DNA from: Blastocatellia bacterium
GTDB lineage: Bacteria; Acidobacteriota; Blastocatellia; Pyrinomonadales; Pyrinomonadaceae
Reading direction: 5' to 3'
Assembly (NCBI GenBank): GCA_016789265.1
Contig: JAEUQK010000017.1
Coordinates: forward strand, 62,001-126,000
DNA: 64,000 nucleotides
A model generated the notes under the pieces. It was given only the letters and a program-made list of their open reading frames with translations. It was not told the DNA's origin and did not search any database. Below, one piece after another: positions 1 to 9,464 of the stretch. The position numbers and the translations under genes are program-made. Within the stretch, counting starts at the first letter, position 1. Every line of letters starts with the position of its first letter.

Positions 1-341
1 AATATGATTTCGTACAGGCTGCAAAGGCTCTCGGAGCGAGTAATATGCGTATCTTGTTTACCCATATCTTACCGAACTCTATCCAGCCGCTGATCGTTCA
101 GGCGTCTCTTGGAATGGCCGGTTCCGTATTGTCCGAAGCATCGCTTTCGTTTCTAGGACTCGGAATACCGCCGCCGGCTCCGAGCTGGGGAACGATGATC
201 GAAGAGGCCAGAAATTATTTTTCGGTCTATCCGCATACGCTCTTTTTCCCTGGTATCGCGATTGCCCTGACCGTGCTCGCCTTTAACTTTATCGGGGACG
301 GTCTTCGCGAATATCTCGACCCCAAACAACGCACACGCTAA
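1..341 (+). CDS. Peptide-type ABC transporter permease, DppC/OppC family (3' part)
   Basis: The reading frame is open from position 3 at the left edge, so the gene starts outside the window. The visible part holds the cytoplasmic EAA loop (QAAKALGASN followed by HILPN), which docks the permease on its ATPase, and then the last two membrane segments. These are typical of the DppC/OppC inner-membrane permeases of peptide and nickel importers. The stop codon overlaps the start of pxpB by one base (TAATG), so the two are probably translationally coupled. Its place ahead of the 5-oxoprolinase genes suggests import of a peptide or of pyroglutamate-containing material; the substrate is inferred from context only. 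Confidence 0.9.
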   Translation, partial: YDFVQAAKALGASNMRILFTHILPNSIQPLIVQASLGMAGSVLSEASLSFLGLGIPPPAPSWGTMIEEARNYFSVYPHTLFFPGIAIALTVLAFNFIGDGLREYLDPKQRTR

Positions 342-1009
342 TGCGTATATTTCCACTCGGCGAATCTGCACTCACCGTCGAATTCGGTAACGAGATCTCG
401 CTTGAGTTGAACCGGAGATCCATCTCGCTCGCAGCATTTCTGTCGGCGAATCCGTTTCACGGAATGGTCGAGGCTGTTCCAGCATATTCCTCGGTGACTG
501 TGTTTTATGACCCTTTGAAAGTGCTAAGACCGCATCCGCAGAGTTCATCGTCGTTTGCGGCCGTTGAGACGATGATCCGTGAGATCGTGAATCGTATCGA
601 AGATACGGAGATCAATGGACGACGGATCATCGAGATACCGATCCATATAAATGAAGACTCATCGCCGGACATGGAAGCTGTTTGCGAATTTGGCGGGCTC
701 GACAGCAAGTCGGTTGTCGATCTGTTTCTCGGCCGGAACTATCGCGTTTACATGCTCGGCTTCCTTCCGGGCTTTGCCTATATGGGCGAGGTCGATGAAC
801 GAATTGCGGCCCCGAGGTTGAAAACGCCGCGAACAAAGGTCCCGGCGGGAAGCGTCGGGATCGCGGGTCTGCAGACAGGTATTTACCCACTCGAATCTCC
901 CGGCGGATGGAACATCATCGGGCGCACCGATCTTAAGATGTTTGACGCTGGTTCAGGCGAACCATGTTTGCTAAGACCGGGAGATGAAGTCAAGTTCTTT
1001 GCGTATTAG
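341..1009 (+). CDS. pxpB: 5-oxoprolinase subunit PxpB (KipI family)
   Basis: This 222-residue protein matches the KipI/PxpB family, a subunit of the bacterial ATP-dependent 5-oxoprolinase PxpABC that opens pyroglutamate to glutamate. Supporting motifs are the N-terminal PLGESALTVEFG, the central GFLPGFAYMG and the later TPRTKVPAGSVGIAG with YPLESPGGW. Length is normal for the family. It starts on the last base of the upstream permease stop and is followed 24 bases later by pxpC. In Bacillus the homologue KipI was first described as a histidine-kinase inhibitor; here the adjacent pxpC and pxpA make the 5-oxoprolinase role much more likely. Confidence 0.93.
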   Translation: MRIFPLGESALTVEFGNEISLELNRRSISLAAFLSANPFHGMVEAVPAYSSVTVFYDPLKVLRPHPQSSSSFAAVETMIREIVNRIEDTEINGRRIIEIPIHINEDSSPDMEAVCEFGGLDSKSVVDLFLGRNYRVYMLGFLPGFAYMGEVDERIAAPRLKTPRTKVPAGSVGIAGLQTGIYPLESPGGWNIIGRTDLKMFDAGSGEPCLLRPGDEVKFFAY

Positions 1010-1033
1010 CTACAGCCACTTCCTTTTTGACTG

Positions 1034-1978
1034 ATGTCACTCTTCGTACAAAAGGCCGGAATACTCACGACCATTCAAGACGGCGGCCGCACCGGTTCGC
1101 GTTCGCTTGGGATCAATCCCAGCGGAGCGATGGATCGAACTGCAATGTCACTCATAAACTTGCTTCTTGGAAACAATGAGAACGAGGCAGTGATCGAAAT
1201 GCATTTTCCCGCCGGTGAATTTGTTTTTGAGGTTGATTGTTCGTTTGCCGTTGGCGGTGCGGATCTCGGGGCGGTTTTGAACGGAATTGAGATCGCGAAC
1301 TGGTCGTCTGCTATCGCGAGACGTGGAGATAGTCTCAGATTTACAGATCGGCAAAACGGAAACCGCGCGTATCTCGCGGTCGCAGGCGGATTCAGCATCC
1401 CCGAATGGCTTGGGAGCAAGAGCACGAACATCGCGGCTGGCGCCGGTGGAATAGGCGGCCGGCGATTGCAGGCAGGCGACCGTATCGGATTTCTCAACCC
1501 GATAACCTGTAAGACGCAGCGACTCGGGCCTACGATGACCCCTAAATACAACCGCTTCCCGACAGTTCGCGTGATCGCCGGAGCTGAGTTTGACGAACTT
1601 ACAGCGATTAGCGAAAGAACATTTTTGCGCGAGGGATTCAAGGTCACAAATGAGTCAAACCGAATGGGCTTTCGTTTATCGGGAATGCCTATCTCGCTTC
1701 TCGATACGAATAGAATGGTCTCGGCCGCAGTCACGTTCGGGACAATACAACTGCTGCCCGACGGCCAGATGATCGTGCTTATGGCTGACCACCAGACCGC
1801 GGGCGGATATCCGAGGATCGCGAATGTGATCTCTGCCGACTTGCCGCTGCTTGCTCAACTCGGCCCTGGTGATGGGGTCGGATTTCGCCTCGTGTCGATC
1901 GATGAAGCCGAATTTCTCCTGGCACGTCGCGAAAAGGATCTTCAGTTTCTAAGACTGGGCATAAGGTTCAATGTCTGA
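1034..1978 (+). CDS. pxpC: 5-oxoprolinase subunit PxpC (KipA family)
   Basis: A 314-residue member of the family long annotated as biotin-dependent carboxyltransferase-like, now known as the second 5-oxoprolinase subunit. The start FVQKAGILTTIQDGGRTG is the family hallmark, followed by LGINPSGAMD and, near residue 120, YLAVAGGF. Length is typical. It sits between pxpB and pxpA with gaps of about 25 bases, consistent with one operon. In some bacteria pxpB and pxpC are fused; here they are separate. Confidence 0.93.
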   Translation: MSLFVQKAGILTTIQDGGRTGSRSLGINPSGAMDRTAMSLINLLLGNNENEAVIEMHFPAGEFVFEVDCSFAVGGADLGAVLNGIEIANWSSAIARRGDSLRFTDRQNGNRAYLAVAGGFSIPEWLGSKSTNIAAGAGGIGGRRLQAGDRIGFLNPITCKTQRLGPTMTPKYNRFPTVRVIAGAEFDELTAISERTFLREGFKVTNESNRMGFRLSGMPISLLDTNRMVSAAVTFGTIQLLPDGQMIVLMADHQTAGGYPRIANVISADLPLLAQLGPGDGVGFRLVSIDEAEFLLARREKDLQFLRLGIRFNV

Positions 1979-2003
1979 GTCATGGTACGATTGCTGACTG
2001 CCG

Positions 2004-2765
2004 ATGCTTTACGTACGATACACCGTCGATCTTAATTGCGACCTGGGCGAAGGCTGCGGAAACGACGCAGAGTTGATGCGTCTGATCTCGTCTGCAAATA
2101 TTGCCTGCGGCTATCACGCAGGCGACGATGACACCATAAAACGTACGATCGACCTCGCACTCGAAAACAATGTGGCGATAGGTGCCCATCCTGGTTACAA
2201 GGACAAAAAGAATTTCGGGCGAACGGCAATGTCTTTGGCCTTCGGGGAAATTCACGACATTGTGATCGACCAGATCCTCAAACTGAAGCACTTTTGTGAA
2301 GCGGGCGGTGCAAAGCTGCGCCATGTGAAACCGCATGGTGCGCTTTACAATCAGGCGGCAAGAGAACGAGAGATCGCAGCCGCGATCGTCGATGCTGTCC
2401 GTGCGGTCGATCCTCAGCTTGTTTTCTTCGGTCTTTCAGGAAGTGTCATGATCGACGAAGCGGAACAAGTTGGCTTACCAACCGCAAGCGAAGTGTTTGC
2501 CGACCGAACCTACAAATCAGACGGGACGCTTACGCCGCGAACTGAGCAGAACGCGTTAATAGAAGACGAGACGACATCGATCACTCAGGTTATGGACATG
2601 GTCAAATATGGCCGCGTTCGGTCGGTCGATGCCATAATGGTCGCGCTGGACGCCGAGACGATCTGTCTTCATGGAGACGGACGTCACGCCGTTCAGTTTG
2701 CTCAAAACATAAGGGACTCACTTACCGTTTCTGGAATAGAGATCGCGCCGCCTTTTCACACGTGA
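2004..2765 (+). CDS. pxpA: 5-oxoprolinase subunit PxpA (LamB/YcsF family)
   Basis: A 253-residue LamB/YcsF-family protein, the third subunit of 5-oxoprolinase. The family motifs DLNCDLGEG near residue 10, ANIACGYHAGDD near 31, GAHPGYKD near 59 and HVKPHGALYN near 108 are all present, as is the late LHGDG. It lies 25 bases after pxpC, and its stop overlaps the GTG start of the next gene. Together pxpA, pxpB and pxpC form a complete enzyme for recycling or catabolising 5-oxoproline, a spontaneous by-product of glutamine and N-terminal Glu/Gln chemistry. Confidence 0.95.
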   Translation: MLYVRYTVDLNCDLGEGCGNDAELMRLISSANIACGYHAGDDDTIKRTIDLALENNVAIGAHPGYKDKKNFGRTAMSLAFGEIHDIVIDQILKLKHFCEAGGAKLRHVKPHGALYNQAAREREIAAAIVDAVRAVDPQLVFFGLSGSVMIDEAEQVGLPTASEVFADRTYKSDGTLTPRTEQNALIEDETTSITQVMDMVKYGRVRSVDAIMVALDAETICLHGDGRHAVQFAQNIRDSLTVSGIEIAPPFHT

Positions 2766-3949
2766 CGATGAAGGAAAAACCGCTTAGGTCCGTGATACTC
2801 GGCGCCGCTTTTCTGATGGCGACGTCGGCCGTCGGGCCAGGTTTTCTCACACAAACAACGGTCTTCACAAAACAGCTCCTGGCAAGCTTTGGGTTTGTCA
2901 TTCTGCTTTCGATACTCCTCGATATCTTTGCGCAATTGAATATTTGGCACGTGTTGACAGTCAGCGGCAAACGCGCGCAGGATGTGGCGAACGGAACGAT
3001 CACAGGCAGCGGATATGTTTTGGCGATTCTTATAGCGGCAGGCGGGTTGGTCTTCAACATTGGAAATATTGCCGGATGCGGGCTCGGATTTAATGTCCTA
3101 TTTGGAATTCCTGTAGAGATAGGGGCGGTCGTCAGCTCCGCGATCGCTATTGGCATTTTTCTCGTGAAAGAGGCCGGTAAGGCAATGGATGCTTTTGTGA
3201 AGATACTTGGCGTTGTAATGATCGCACTGATAGTTTACGTGGTCTATGCATCGCATCCTCCGATTGCCGAGGCCGCTTATCGTACTATTGTCCCTCTTCA
3301 AATCGACGCGCGGGCCGTCGTAACGCTTGTGGGCGGAACCGTCGGCGGCTACATAACGTTTGCCGGGGCCCATCGGCTGATCGATGCCGGTATTTCGGGA
3401 ATAGGATCCTTAAAGGAAGTCCGGCGCAGCGCGATTACCGGTATAGTGCTCACGGCTTGCATCCGATTCTTTCTATTTCTCGCGGCGCTGGGCGTGATCA
3501 CGATGGGAATGGCGATCGACGACAAGAATCCGCCAGCCTCTGTCTTTCAAGATGCTGCAGGCGATATCGGCTATCGCATCTTCGGTGTTGTAATGTGGTC
3601 GGCCGCGATCACGTCGGTCATCGGGGCCGCATTCACAAGCGTATCTTTCATTAAAACGTTCAGCGAAAAACTCGAGACGCGTTCTAACTATGTGATCGTA
3701 GGATTTATCGTCGTTTCAACGATGATCTTTCTGCTTGTCGGTCAACCGGTAAAGGTGCTTGTCTGGGCGGGAACGATCAATGGATTCATACTACCCATCG
3801 GTCTTTCACTTGTTTTGCTGGGGTCGCGCAAACGGGCGATCGTGGGCAAATATGTCCATCCGCTCTGGCTGCAGATCGCAGGATGGCTTGTGGTAGCGAT
3901 CATGGCGGCATTCAGCATTCAAACGGTGATAAACTCTTTCCAGTCTTAG
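2762..3949 (+). CDS. NRAMP-like membrane transporter of the pxp operon
   Basis: A 395-residue polytopic protein with about 11 membrane segments. It begins GAAFLMATSAVGPGFLTQ, which resembles the first helix of NRAMP transporters, and keeps the general NRAMP layout. The metal-binding DPGN of helix 1 is absent (GPGFL is followed by TQTTVFTKQ), and the helix-6 MPH motif is replaced by a segment reading TFAGAHR. A classical Mn/Fe importer is therefore doubtful. Bacillus subtilis has a comparable gene, ycsG, beside its pxp genes, so association with 5-oxoproline metabolism is recurrent. The start is GTG 2762, overlapping the pxpA stop, or ATG 2768. A role in 5-oxoproline or organic-acid transport is inference. 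Confidence 0.8.
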   Translation: MTMKEKPLRSVILGAAFLMATSAVGPGFLTQTTVFTKQLLASFGFVILLSILLDIFAQLNIWHVLTVSGKRAQDVANGTITGSGYVLAILIAAGGLVFNIGNIAGCGLGFNVLFGIPVEIGAVVSSAIAIGIFLVKEAGKAMDAFVKILGVVMIALIVYVVYASHPPIAEAAYRTIVPLQIDARAVVTLVGGTVGGYITFAGAHRLIDAGISGIGSLKEVRRSAITGIVLTACIRFFLFLAALGVITMGMAIDDKNPPASVFQDAAGDIGYRIFGVVMWSAAITSVIGAAFTSVSFIKTFSEKLETRSNYVIVGFIVVSTMIFLLVGQPVKVLVWAGTINGFILPIGLSLVLLGSRKRAIVGKYVHPLWLQIAGWLVVAIMAAFSIQTVINSFQS

Positions 3950-3998
3950 GCAAGCCTTTTTAGTCTCTACCGCATCTAATTTACATCCGTTTGAAACG

Positions 3999-5153
3999 AT
4001 GCATATATTAACCGCGGCCATATCGATCTTCATATTCGTTGCCTTAACATTTGCGCAATCGGGACGAAAGATCCAGCCGACGCCGACACCTGTTCCCCAA
4101 CGTTCGGAAGCACCTGCATACTCTGAATCGACCCCAAAACCAAAGCGTCCAGTATGGCTGCCGCCGTCACAAAGGCTTAATCAGAAGCCCGCGCCAACTG
4201 TAAACAAGCCCATTGCCGATACTACCGCCGACGGCGAGGACGGCGAAGTAAAGGTCGAGACAAATCTTGTAACGATCCCGGTCTCTGTCTTTGATCGCAA
4301 CGGGCTATATATTCCAAGTCTTAAACAGGACGATTTCAAGATATTTGAGGACGGAAAGGAACAAGAAATTGCCTACTTCGGCACGTCAAAAAAGCCTTTC
4401 ACGGTGATTCTCCTTATAGATACAAGTCCTTCGACGGAATATAAGATCGATGAGATACGCCGTGCGGCGACCGGATTCGTCGATGAATTGAAGGCCCAGG
4501 ACAACGTGATGGTGATCGAGTTTGATGGAAACGTTCACGTGCTTACCGAGATCACCAACGATCGCCAGCGGATCTACAAGGCCATCGGAAGGGCTGATTT
4601 TGGTTCTGGCACTTCCCTGTACGATGCGGTCGATTTCTCGTTGAAGAAGCGGCTGAGTAAGATCGAAGGAAGAAAGGCGATCGTATTGTTTACCGACGGC
4701 GTTGATACTACATCCGGCAGAGCGAGCTATGATTCGACGCTCGGGCTGGCCGAAGAATCCGATTCGCTTATCTTTCCGATCTACTACAACACCTACTTTG
4801 ACAACCGTCCAGGCATTTTCTCACCGTTCCCGGGTGTAATGACTCGTGATCCGCGAGGTACCCGAGCCGAAGATTATGCCCTTGGGAGACGCTATTTAGA
4901 AGAACTGGCGGACTACACCGGCGGGCGGGTTTTCAGGCCTGAGGCGACGCCCGGCGGACTTACTGCGGCGTTCGAAGGTATCGCAGACGAACTTCGCCGA
5001 CAATATCAAATAGGGTACATTCCCTCTGACGACGGAAAGCCGGGCCAACGCAAACTGATAAAGGTCCGTGTCGATAGACCCAACCTTGTCATTCGCGCCC
5101 GCGACAGCTACATCGTTGGCACTAACGGGTCAGTGTCAACTCCAGCCAAGTGA
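3999..5153 (+). CDS. Secreted VWA-domain protein (acidobacterial VWFA-related type)
   Basis: A 384-residue protein with a signal peptide (residues 1-20, ending ALTFAQ) and a proline-rich linker to about residue 75. A beta-rich stretch (VKVETNLVTIPVSV, then SLKQDDFKIFEDG) precedes the VWA domain. The metal-ion adhesion site is seen as DTSPS near residue 146, with later LYDAVDF and LFTDGVDT. The N-terminal VETNLV plus DF-x-I-x-EDG arrangement is characteristic of the VWFA-related proteins expanded in Acidobacteria. The export signal places it in the periplasm or at the surface; its ligand is unknown. It is followed convergently by a small secreted protein whose end overlaps it by 18 bases. Confidence 0.88.
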   Translation: MHILTAAISIFIFVALTFAQSGRKIQPTPTPVPQRSEAPAYSESTPKPKRPVWLPPSQRLNQKPAPTVNKPIADTTADGEDGEVKVETNLVTIPVSVFDRNGLYIPSLKQDDFKIFEDGKEQEIAYFGTSKKPFTVILLIDTSPSTEYKIDEIRRAATGFVDELKAQDNVMVIEFDGNVHVLTEITNDRQRIYKAIGRADFGSGTSLYDAVDFSLKKRLSKIEGRKAIVLFTDGVDTTSGRASYDSTLGLAEESDSLIFPIYYNTYFDNRPGIFSPFPGVMTRDPRGTRAEDYALGRRYLEELADYTGGRVFRPEATPGGLTAAFEGIADELRRQYQIGYIPSDDGKPGQRKLIKVRVDRPNLVIRARDSYIVGTNGSVSTPAK

Positions 5154-5456
5154 AAAGGCTTCAAACTCCATCCATCGGTCGCCGCTGTGATACGATTGCG
5201 CTAGATCATGTTCTCGCAGATCAAAATCGCAGCACGTGGCTTTTTTGGAGTTTGTTCGACTGTTCTGACCCTTTCGATATCGCTTTTCGGCCTGCTTACG
5301 CGCCTTTTCATACTGCTTTTGCTCCTTTCGGACGCGGTTCTTTTCATGGGCCCATTGACTGTTACCTTGGGCCGCGGCGGTCTGGCTTAGTCCGGTCAGA
5401 ACAAATAATGAATGAACACCAACTGAAAGAACTGTTTTGAATTTAATAAGTCTCAT
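5136..5456 (-). CDS. Small secreted basic protein, unknown function
   Basis: About 106 residues if translation starts at the second of two adjacent ATG codons, just downstream of a GGGGAG ribosome site. The N-terminus is a clear signal peptide (hydrophobic core VLSVGVHSLFVLTG, cleavage near AAAQ). It is followed by a charged helix rich in K, R, E and Q (RKEQKQYEKARKQAEKRYRK). The C-terminal 40 residues look less ordered and include CC and DFDLREHD. The last 18 bases overlap the VWA gene on the other strand. The family is not recognised, and the loss of regular composition after the charged helix leaves open that the 3' end is truncated. Confidence 0.45.
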   Translation of the reverse strand: MRLIKFKTVLSVGVHSLFVLTGLSQTAAAQGNSQWAHEKNRVRKEQKQYEKARKQAEKRYRKGQNSRTNSKKATCCDFDLREHDLAQSYHSGDRWMEFEAFSLGWS

Positions 5457-5792
5457 CATCTCCCCATTTTTCTGTGAATCGAAATAATAGCGTTTTGATC
5501 TACGCGAAATACACGTAGAACCTCTTGCCGCCATTGATGTTTAAAATACCTCTGCCAAACCCGGTAACTGTTGAAACTACATCGCTTATCTGAGAGCAAG
5601 ATCGGCCGCACGCGCTGCCCGTAGACGATCTCGTCCGATTTCCCACCATTTCCGCCCTTATCTAATTTCGAGAAGTTCGTTTATACTCGTCTTGTTCTTC
5701 TAAACTCCAAAACACGAGATCGCTGCTTGATCAGAAACATTGGATCGATCTGTCTCATTAACGAGGTCGGCGTACCGATCAGACTTTTCCCT
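5457..5792. other. Intergenic region with no gene recognised
   Basis: About 336 bases between the divergent small secreted protein and the VPS10-like gene. It must hold both promoters, but no element is clear enough to call. A TATACT hexamer near 5680 could be a -10 box for the rightward gene. No repeat, hairpin or RNA gene was seen. Confidence 0.4.
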
Positions 5793-8700
5793 ATGTCAAA
5801 AATAACCCTCATCACAATCGCGATAGTTCTCTTTACCATTAATGTCCTTGCTCAGGCTTCCCAACCGTCAACTGACGACTTGAACAATTACTTCAAGCCG
5901 GTGAAATGGCGTTCCATCGGACCATTTCGGGGCGGCCGGTCGGTCGCCGGAACGGGTGTTATCGGCGACACAAAAACATATTACATGGGCACCACCGGAG
6001 GCGGTCTGTGGAAGACCAGCGACATGGGAATAACATGGCGAAACATCTCTGATGGTTTTTTCAAGACTGCGACTATCGGAGCTATCGCTGTTGCGGAAAG
6101 CGATCCCAACGTCATTTACGTAGGGACCGGTGAGCACGCGGTACGCGGTGTAATGACGCATGGCGGAGACGGCGTTTACAGATCGACCGACGCGGGGAAG
6201 ACATGGAAGAAGATAGGACTCGATGCTACGCAGCACATTTCGCGAATAATAGTTCATCCAAAAAATCCGGATATCGTATGGGTCGCGGCACAAGGTGCCC
6301 TTTACAGCCAAACGAAGGAACGGGGAATTTTTAAGTCGGTTGACGGCGGCACAACTTGGAAGAACGTACTCTACGTCGACGAAAAGACCGGTGCCGCTGA
6401 ACTCTCGATGGACGCGAGCAACCCGCGCATCTTGTATGCGGCAATGTGGGAGCATGGACGCCTGCCTTGGAAAGTTATCAGCGGCGGCCCGGGCAGCGGT
6501 CTCTACAAATCCGTTGACAGCGGTGAAACCTGGGAGAAAATGACGAACGGATTGCCCGAGGAAATGGGCAAGATGTCGATCTCAGTCAGCCGTTCGAATC
6601 CGGAAAAGGTGTATGCATTGATCGAAAGTGACTCGAACAAAGACGCTCGCGGGCTATATGTTTCCAACAACGCCGGTAAAAGCTGGAGCCAGGTCACAAG
6701 TGATCCAAGGTTGGTACAGCGGGCGTGGTATTACATAGAGTTGTTCATCGATCCTAAGAACGAAAACGTGATCTATGTGCTTAGCGCTCCGGCGTTGAGA
6801 TCAAACGATGGGGGCAAGACCTGGGAACAGTTATCAGGAACACATGGCGATTATCACGACCTTTGGTTCAATCCATACGATTCGAATAATTTCATAATCT
6901 CGAATGATGGTGGATCGGCGATCACGTTCGATAAAGGCAAAACATGGAGCACGCAAAGCAACATGCCTACTGCTCAGTTCTATCGAATAAACGTAGATAA
7001 CAAATTCCCTTATCGCATATACGGTGGACAGCAGGACAATACGTCGGTTTCTATCGCAAGTCGCGAACTTGGCGGCGGGGGAATAACCACGTCCAGTTGG
7101 ACGTCGTCAGCGGGCGGCGAAAGCGCGTTTCTCGCCTTCGATCCGGACAATCCGAGATATGTACTTGGCGGAAGCTATCAGGGCACGATCGAGGTGATCG
7201 ACAATGAAGCCAGCGCGGGCACAAACATAATGGCCGCGCCTATTCAATACCTTGGGATGGATGCCAAGGATATGAAATATCGGTACAACTGGAACGCCCC
7301 GATCATATGGAGCAAACACGAACCGAATACCTTCTATCACGGTTCGCAATATTTGTTAAAAACCTCGGACATGGGAAAGACGTGGAAAGAAGTTTCGCCC
7401 GATCTGACCAGAAACGAGAAGGAAAAGCAAGGCAAAGGCGGCGGCCCATATACCAACGAAGCCGTCGGAGCCGAGAATTACGGAACGCTTGCCTACATAA
7501 TGGAATCACCGCATGAAAAAGGCGTGATCTGGACAGGCAGCGACGACGGTTACGTTCAGCTTACTCGCGACGGCGGAGCCACATGGAAGAATGTGACGCC
7601 TCCCGGATTGGCAGAATGTTTGATCAACGCGATCGAGGTCTCACCTTTTGACAAGGGCACGGCATACATCGCGACCACCCGTTACAAATTCAACGACCAT
7701 ACACCCGGTCTTTACAAAACGACCGACTATGGCGCGACATGGACGAGAATAGACAACGGCATCCCTCGGAATGCGTTTACCCGGGTCGTACGAGAGGACG
7801 ACGGTAGAAAGGACTTGTTATTTGCAGGAACGGAGCTGGGCCTTTTCATTTCGTGGGACGGCGGTAAGAACTGGACGCCGTTTCAGCTTAATTTACCTGT
7901 TACACCGATCACCGATCTTCGTGTTCACAAAGGAAATCTGATCGCCGCAACTTCCGGACGAGCATTCTGGATACTTGATGACCTATCGCTGGTCAGACAA
8001 TACAAACCTGATTCGCCAGCTTTCGCGTTCTTCAAACCGTCCGATGCATATCTCGCAAATGGCGGCAGCGAATTGAATGGTTCGGACCCGGAGTTCACTG
8101 GAGCAAATCTCACTCGCGGCGTAAACCCCGCAAACGGCATGGTTCTATATTACAAACTGCCTGAACTGAAAAAAGACGATGTCGTCACGTTAGAGATCAC
8201 GGATGGCGAGGGCAAGACTGTTCGCACTTTCTCTTCGAAGGCCGATCCGTCTTATCGACGCTGGGATGGCGGTCCCGGTTCCGACCCCACGCTGTCGAAG
8301 GCGAAGGGTTTGAACCGATTCGTTTGGAACATGCGTTACCCGACAATGCCGGGGGTCCCGGGTGTGTACATCGAAAGCAGTTACAGCGGCCACAAGGCAT
8401 CGCCCGGCAAATATCGATTCACCTTGAAGGCGGCCGGACAGACGCTAACAACAGATGCAGATATTTTGGCGAACCCGCTTTACCCCACCGATGCGGCGAC
8501 CTACAGGGAATATCATGCCCTGATGTCATCAATGGAAGCAGAAGTAACCACAATGCATCGAACGGTGAACAGCCTTTATGAAAAGCAGAAGCAGCTTGAT
8601 GCGATCCTTGCATCGCTTCCGGCGGGTGAAAAGTATGCCGCAGTGAAGCGGGACGGTGAAGCTCTTCTGAAGAAGATGAAGGCGTGGGACGAAGACATGG

Positions 8701-8957
8701 TTCAGCGCAGATCACGAGCCTATGATGACGTGGAGAATTTTCCGAATAAATTTACAGCGAACTATATGTTCATGTTGAATCAGACGGAAAGTGATATTCC
8801 ACGCGTTAACCAGCCAAATCTGGACTTGCTTAAAAAGCTCACGGGCGAGTGGACAGCTCTCAAAGCAAGATCCGATGAAATGTTGACAAAAGACATTCCT
8901 GCGATCAACAAACTACTGTGGGATGCCGGCATTGGTGCGGTTTGGAAAGACAAGTAG
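5793..8957 (+). CDS. Secreted sortilin/VPS10-like Asp-box repeat protein
   Basis: A 1054-residue protein with a signal peptide ([14 protein letters not shown], cleavage after VLAQA). The rest is mostly a beta-propeller with about eleven Asp-box copies of the S/T-x-D-x-G-x-T/N-W type, for example [45 protein letters not shown] and [11 protein letters not shown]-terminal part of about 300 residues contains a beta domain and then helices (residues about 930-1030). It matches the VPS10/sortilin-like, BNR-repeat 'glycosyl hydrolase' proteins common in Acidobacteria and Bacteroidetes, but no catalytic glycosidase motif is evident. The ATG at 5793 is preferred over an upstream TTG because it begins the signal peptide. 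Function is unknown; export and ligand binding are likely. Confidence 0.85.
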   Translation: MSKITLITIAIVLFTINVLAQASQPSTDDLNNYFKPVKWRSIGPFRGGRSVAGTGVIGDTKTYYMGTTGGGLWKTSDMGITWRNISDGFFKTATIGAIAVAESDPNVIYVGTGEHAVRGVMTHGGDGVYRSTDAGKTWKKIGLDATQHISRIIVHPKNPDIVWVAAQGALYSQTKERGIFKSVDGGTTWKNVLYVDEKTGAAELSMDASNPRILYAAMWEHGRLPWKVISGGPGSGLYKSVDSGETWEKMTNGLPEEMGKMSISVSRSNPEKVYALIESDSNKDARGLYVSNNAGKSWSQVTSDPRLVQRAWYYIELFIDPKNENVIYVLSAPALRSNDGGKTWEQLSGTHGDYHDLWFNPYDSNNFIISNDGGSAITFDKGKTWSTQSNMPTAQFYRINVDNKFPYRIYGGQQDNTSVSIASRELGGGGITTSSWTSSAGGESAFLAFDPDNPRYVLGGSYQGTIEVIDNEASAGTNIMAAPIQYLGMDAKDMKYRYNWNAPIIWSKHEPNTFYHGSQYLLKTSDMGKTWKEVSPDLTRNEKEKQGKGGGPYTNEAVGAENYGTLAYIMESPHEKGVIWTGSDDGYVQLTRDGGATWKNVTPPGLAECLINAIEVSPFDKGTAYIATTRYKFNDHTPGLYKTTDYGATWTRIDNGIPRNAFTRVVREDDGRKDLLFAGTELGLFISWDGGKNWTPFQLNLPVTPITDLRVHKGNLIAATSGRAFWILDDLSLVRQYKPDSPAFAFFKPSDAYLANGGSELNGSDPEFTGANLTRGVNPANGMVLYYKLPELKKDDVVTLEITDGEGKTVRTFSSKADPSYRRWDGGPGSDPTLSKAKGLNRFVWNMRYPTMPGVPGVYIESSYSGHKASPGKYRFTLKAAGQTLTTDADILANPLYPTDAATYREYHALMSSMEAEVTTMHRTVNSLYEKQKQLDAILASLPAGEKYAAVKRDGEALLKKMKAWDEDMVQRRSRAYDDVENFPNKFTANYMFMLNQTESDIPRVNQPNLDLLKKLTGEWTALKARSDEMLTKDIPAINKLLWDAGIGAVWKDK

Positions 8958-8971
8958 TGACCGAATAAACC

Positions 8972-9001
8972 GGAAGCCGGGGGGCTCAATTCCCGGCTTC
9001 C
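8972..9001. terminator. Hairpin between convergent genes
   Basis: A perfect 10-bp inverted repeat, GGAAGCCGGG and CCCGGCTTCC with a 10-base loop, lies just after the VPS10-like gene. Its right arm covers the last codons of gntK. It probably ends transcription from both sides, although neither strand has a long T run. Confidence 0.55.
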
Positions 9002-9462
9002 AGTCTTTCAACGATAGTGTCGACGATCGTTTGAGGTGAACCTTTGCCGTCAATGACCATGGCACTGTCAGGTTCCTCTAATGTATCGAACTGGCTCTCA
9101 ATAAGGGTCGGATTCATGAAATGCTCACGGCGCCCGTCCAAGCGGCGTCGGACTGTTTCGGGATCGATCTTCAGATAAATGAACCGAACACTCCCGGCCT
9201 CAACGAGGATTCGCCGATAAGATCCTTTCAATGCAGAGCAAGCCATAACAATATTGTTCTTGTCTGCAAGAACGTCACGAAGGGTTTGCAGCCATGGTAG
9301 GCGGTCTCTATCGCTGAGCGGGATTCCGGAACGCATCTTCTCGATATTTTGCTCCGGATGGTGATCGTCTGCGTCGACGAATTCATAGCCCAGACGGTCG
9401 GCAATTAGTTTCCCGACCGTTGTTTTTCCGGAACCGGTTACACCCATGACGACTAGCCGCAT
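8986..9462 (-). CDS. gntK: Gluconokinase
   Basis: A 158-residue kinase that phosphorylates gluconate to 6-phosphogluconate, feeding the pentose-phosphate or Entner-Doudoroff route. The P-loop GVTGSGKTT is at residues 7-15, followed by DADDHHPEQN, which is diagnostic for GntK, then GIPLSDRDRLPWL and CSALKGSYRR; REHFMN occurs near residue 120. The start MRLVVMGVTG is chosen over an upstream in-frame Met because it gives the normal family N-terminus. It starts just inside the end of the DASS transporter gene, so the two are probably co-transcribed. That suggests the transporter could supply a sugar acid, although DASS proteins usually carry dicarboxylates. Confidence 0.93.
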   Translation of the reverse strand: MRLVVMGVTGSGKTTVGKLIADRLGYEFVDADDHHPEQNIEKMRSGIPLSDRDRLPWLQTLRDVLADKNNIVMACSALKGSYRRILVEAGSVRFIYLKIDPETVRRRLDGRREHFMNPTLIESQFDTLEEPDSAMVIDGKGSPQTIVDTIVERLEAGN

Positions 9463-9464
9463 AT

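Noticed and set aside
1075..1734. 219-codon frame antisense to pxpC
   Set aside because: Shadow of pxpC; rich in R, P and S with no recognisable domain.
8972..9001. Hairpin as a riboswitch or RNA gene
   Set aside because: Its place between convergent stops is typical of a terminator.
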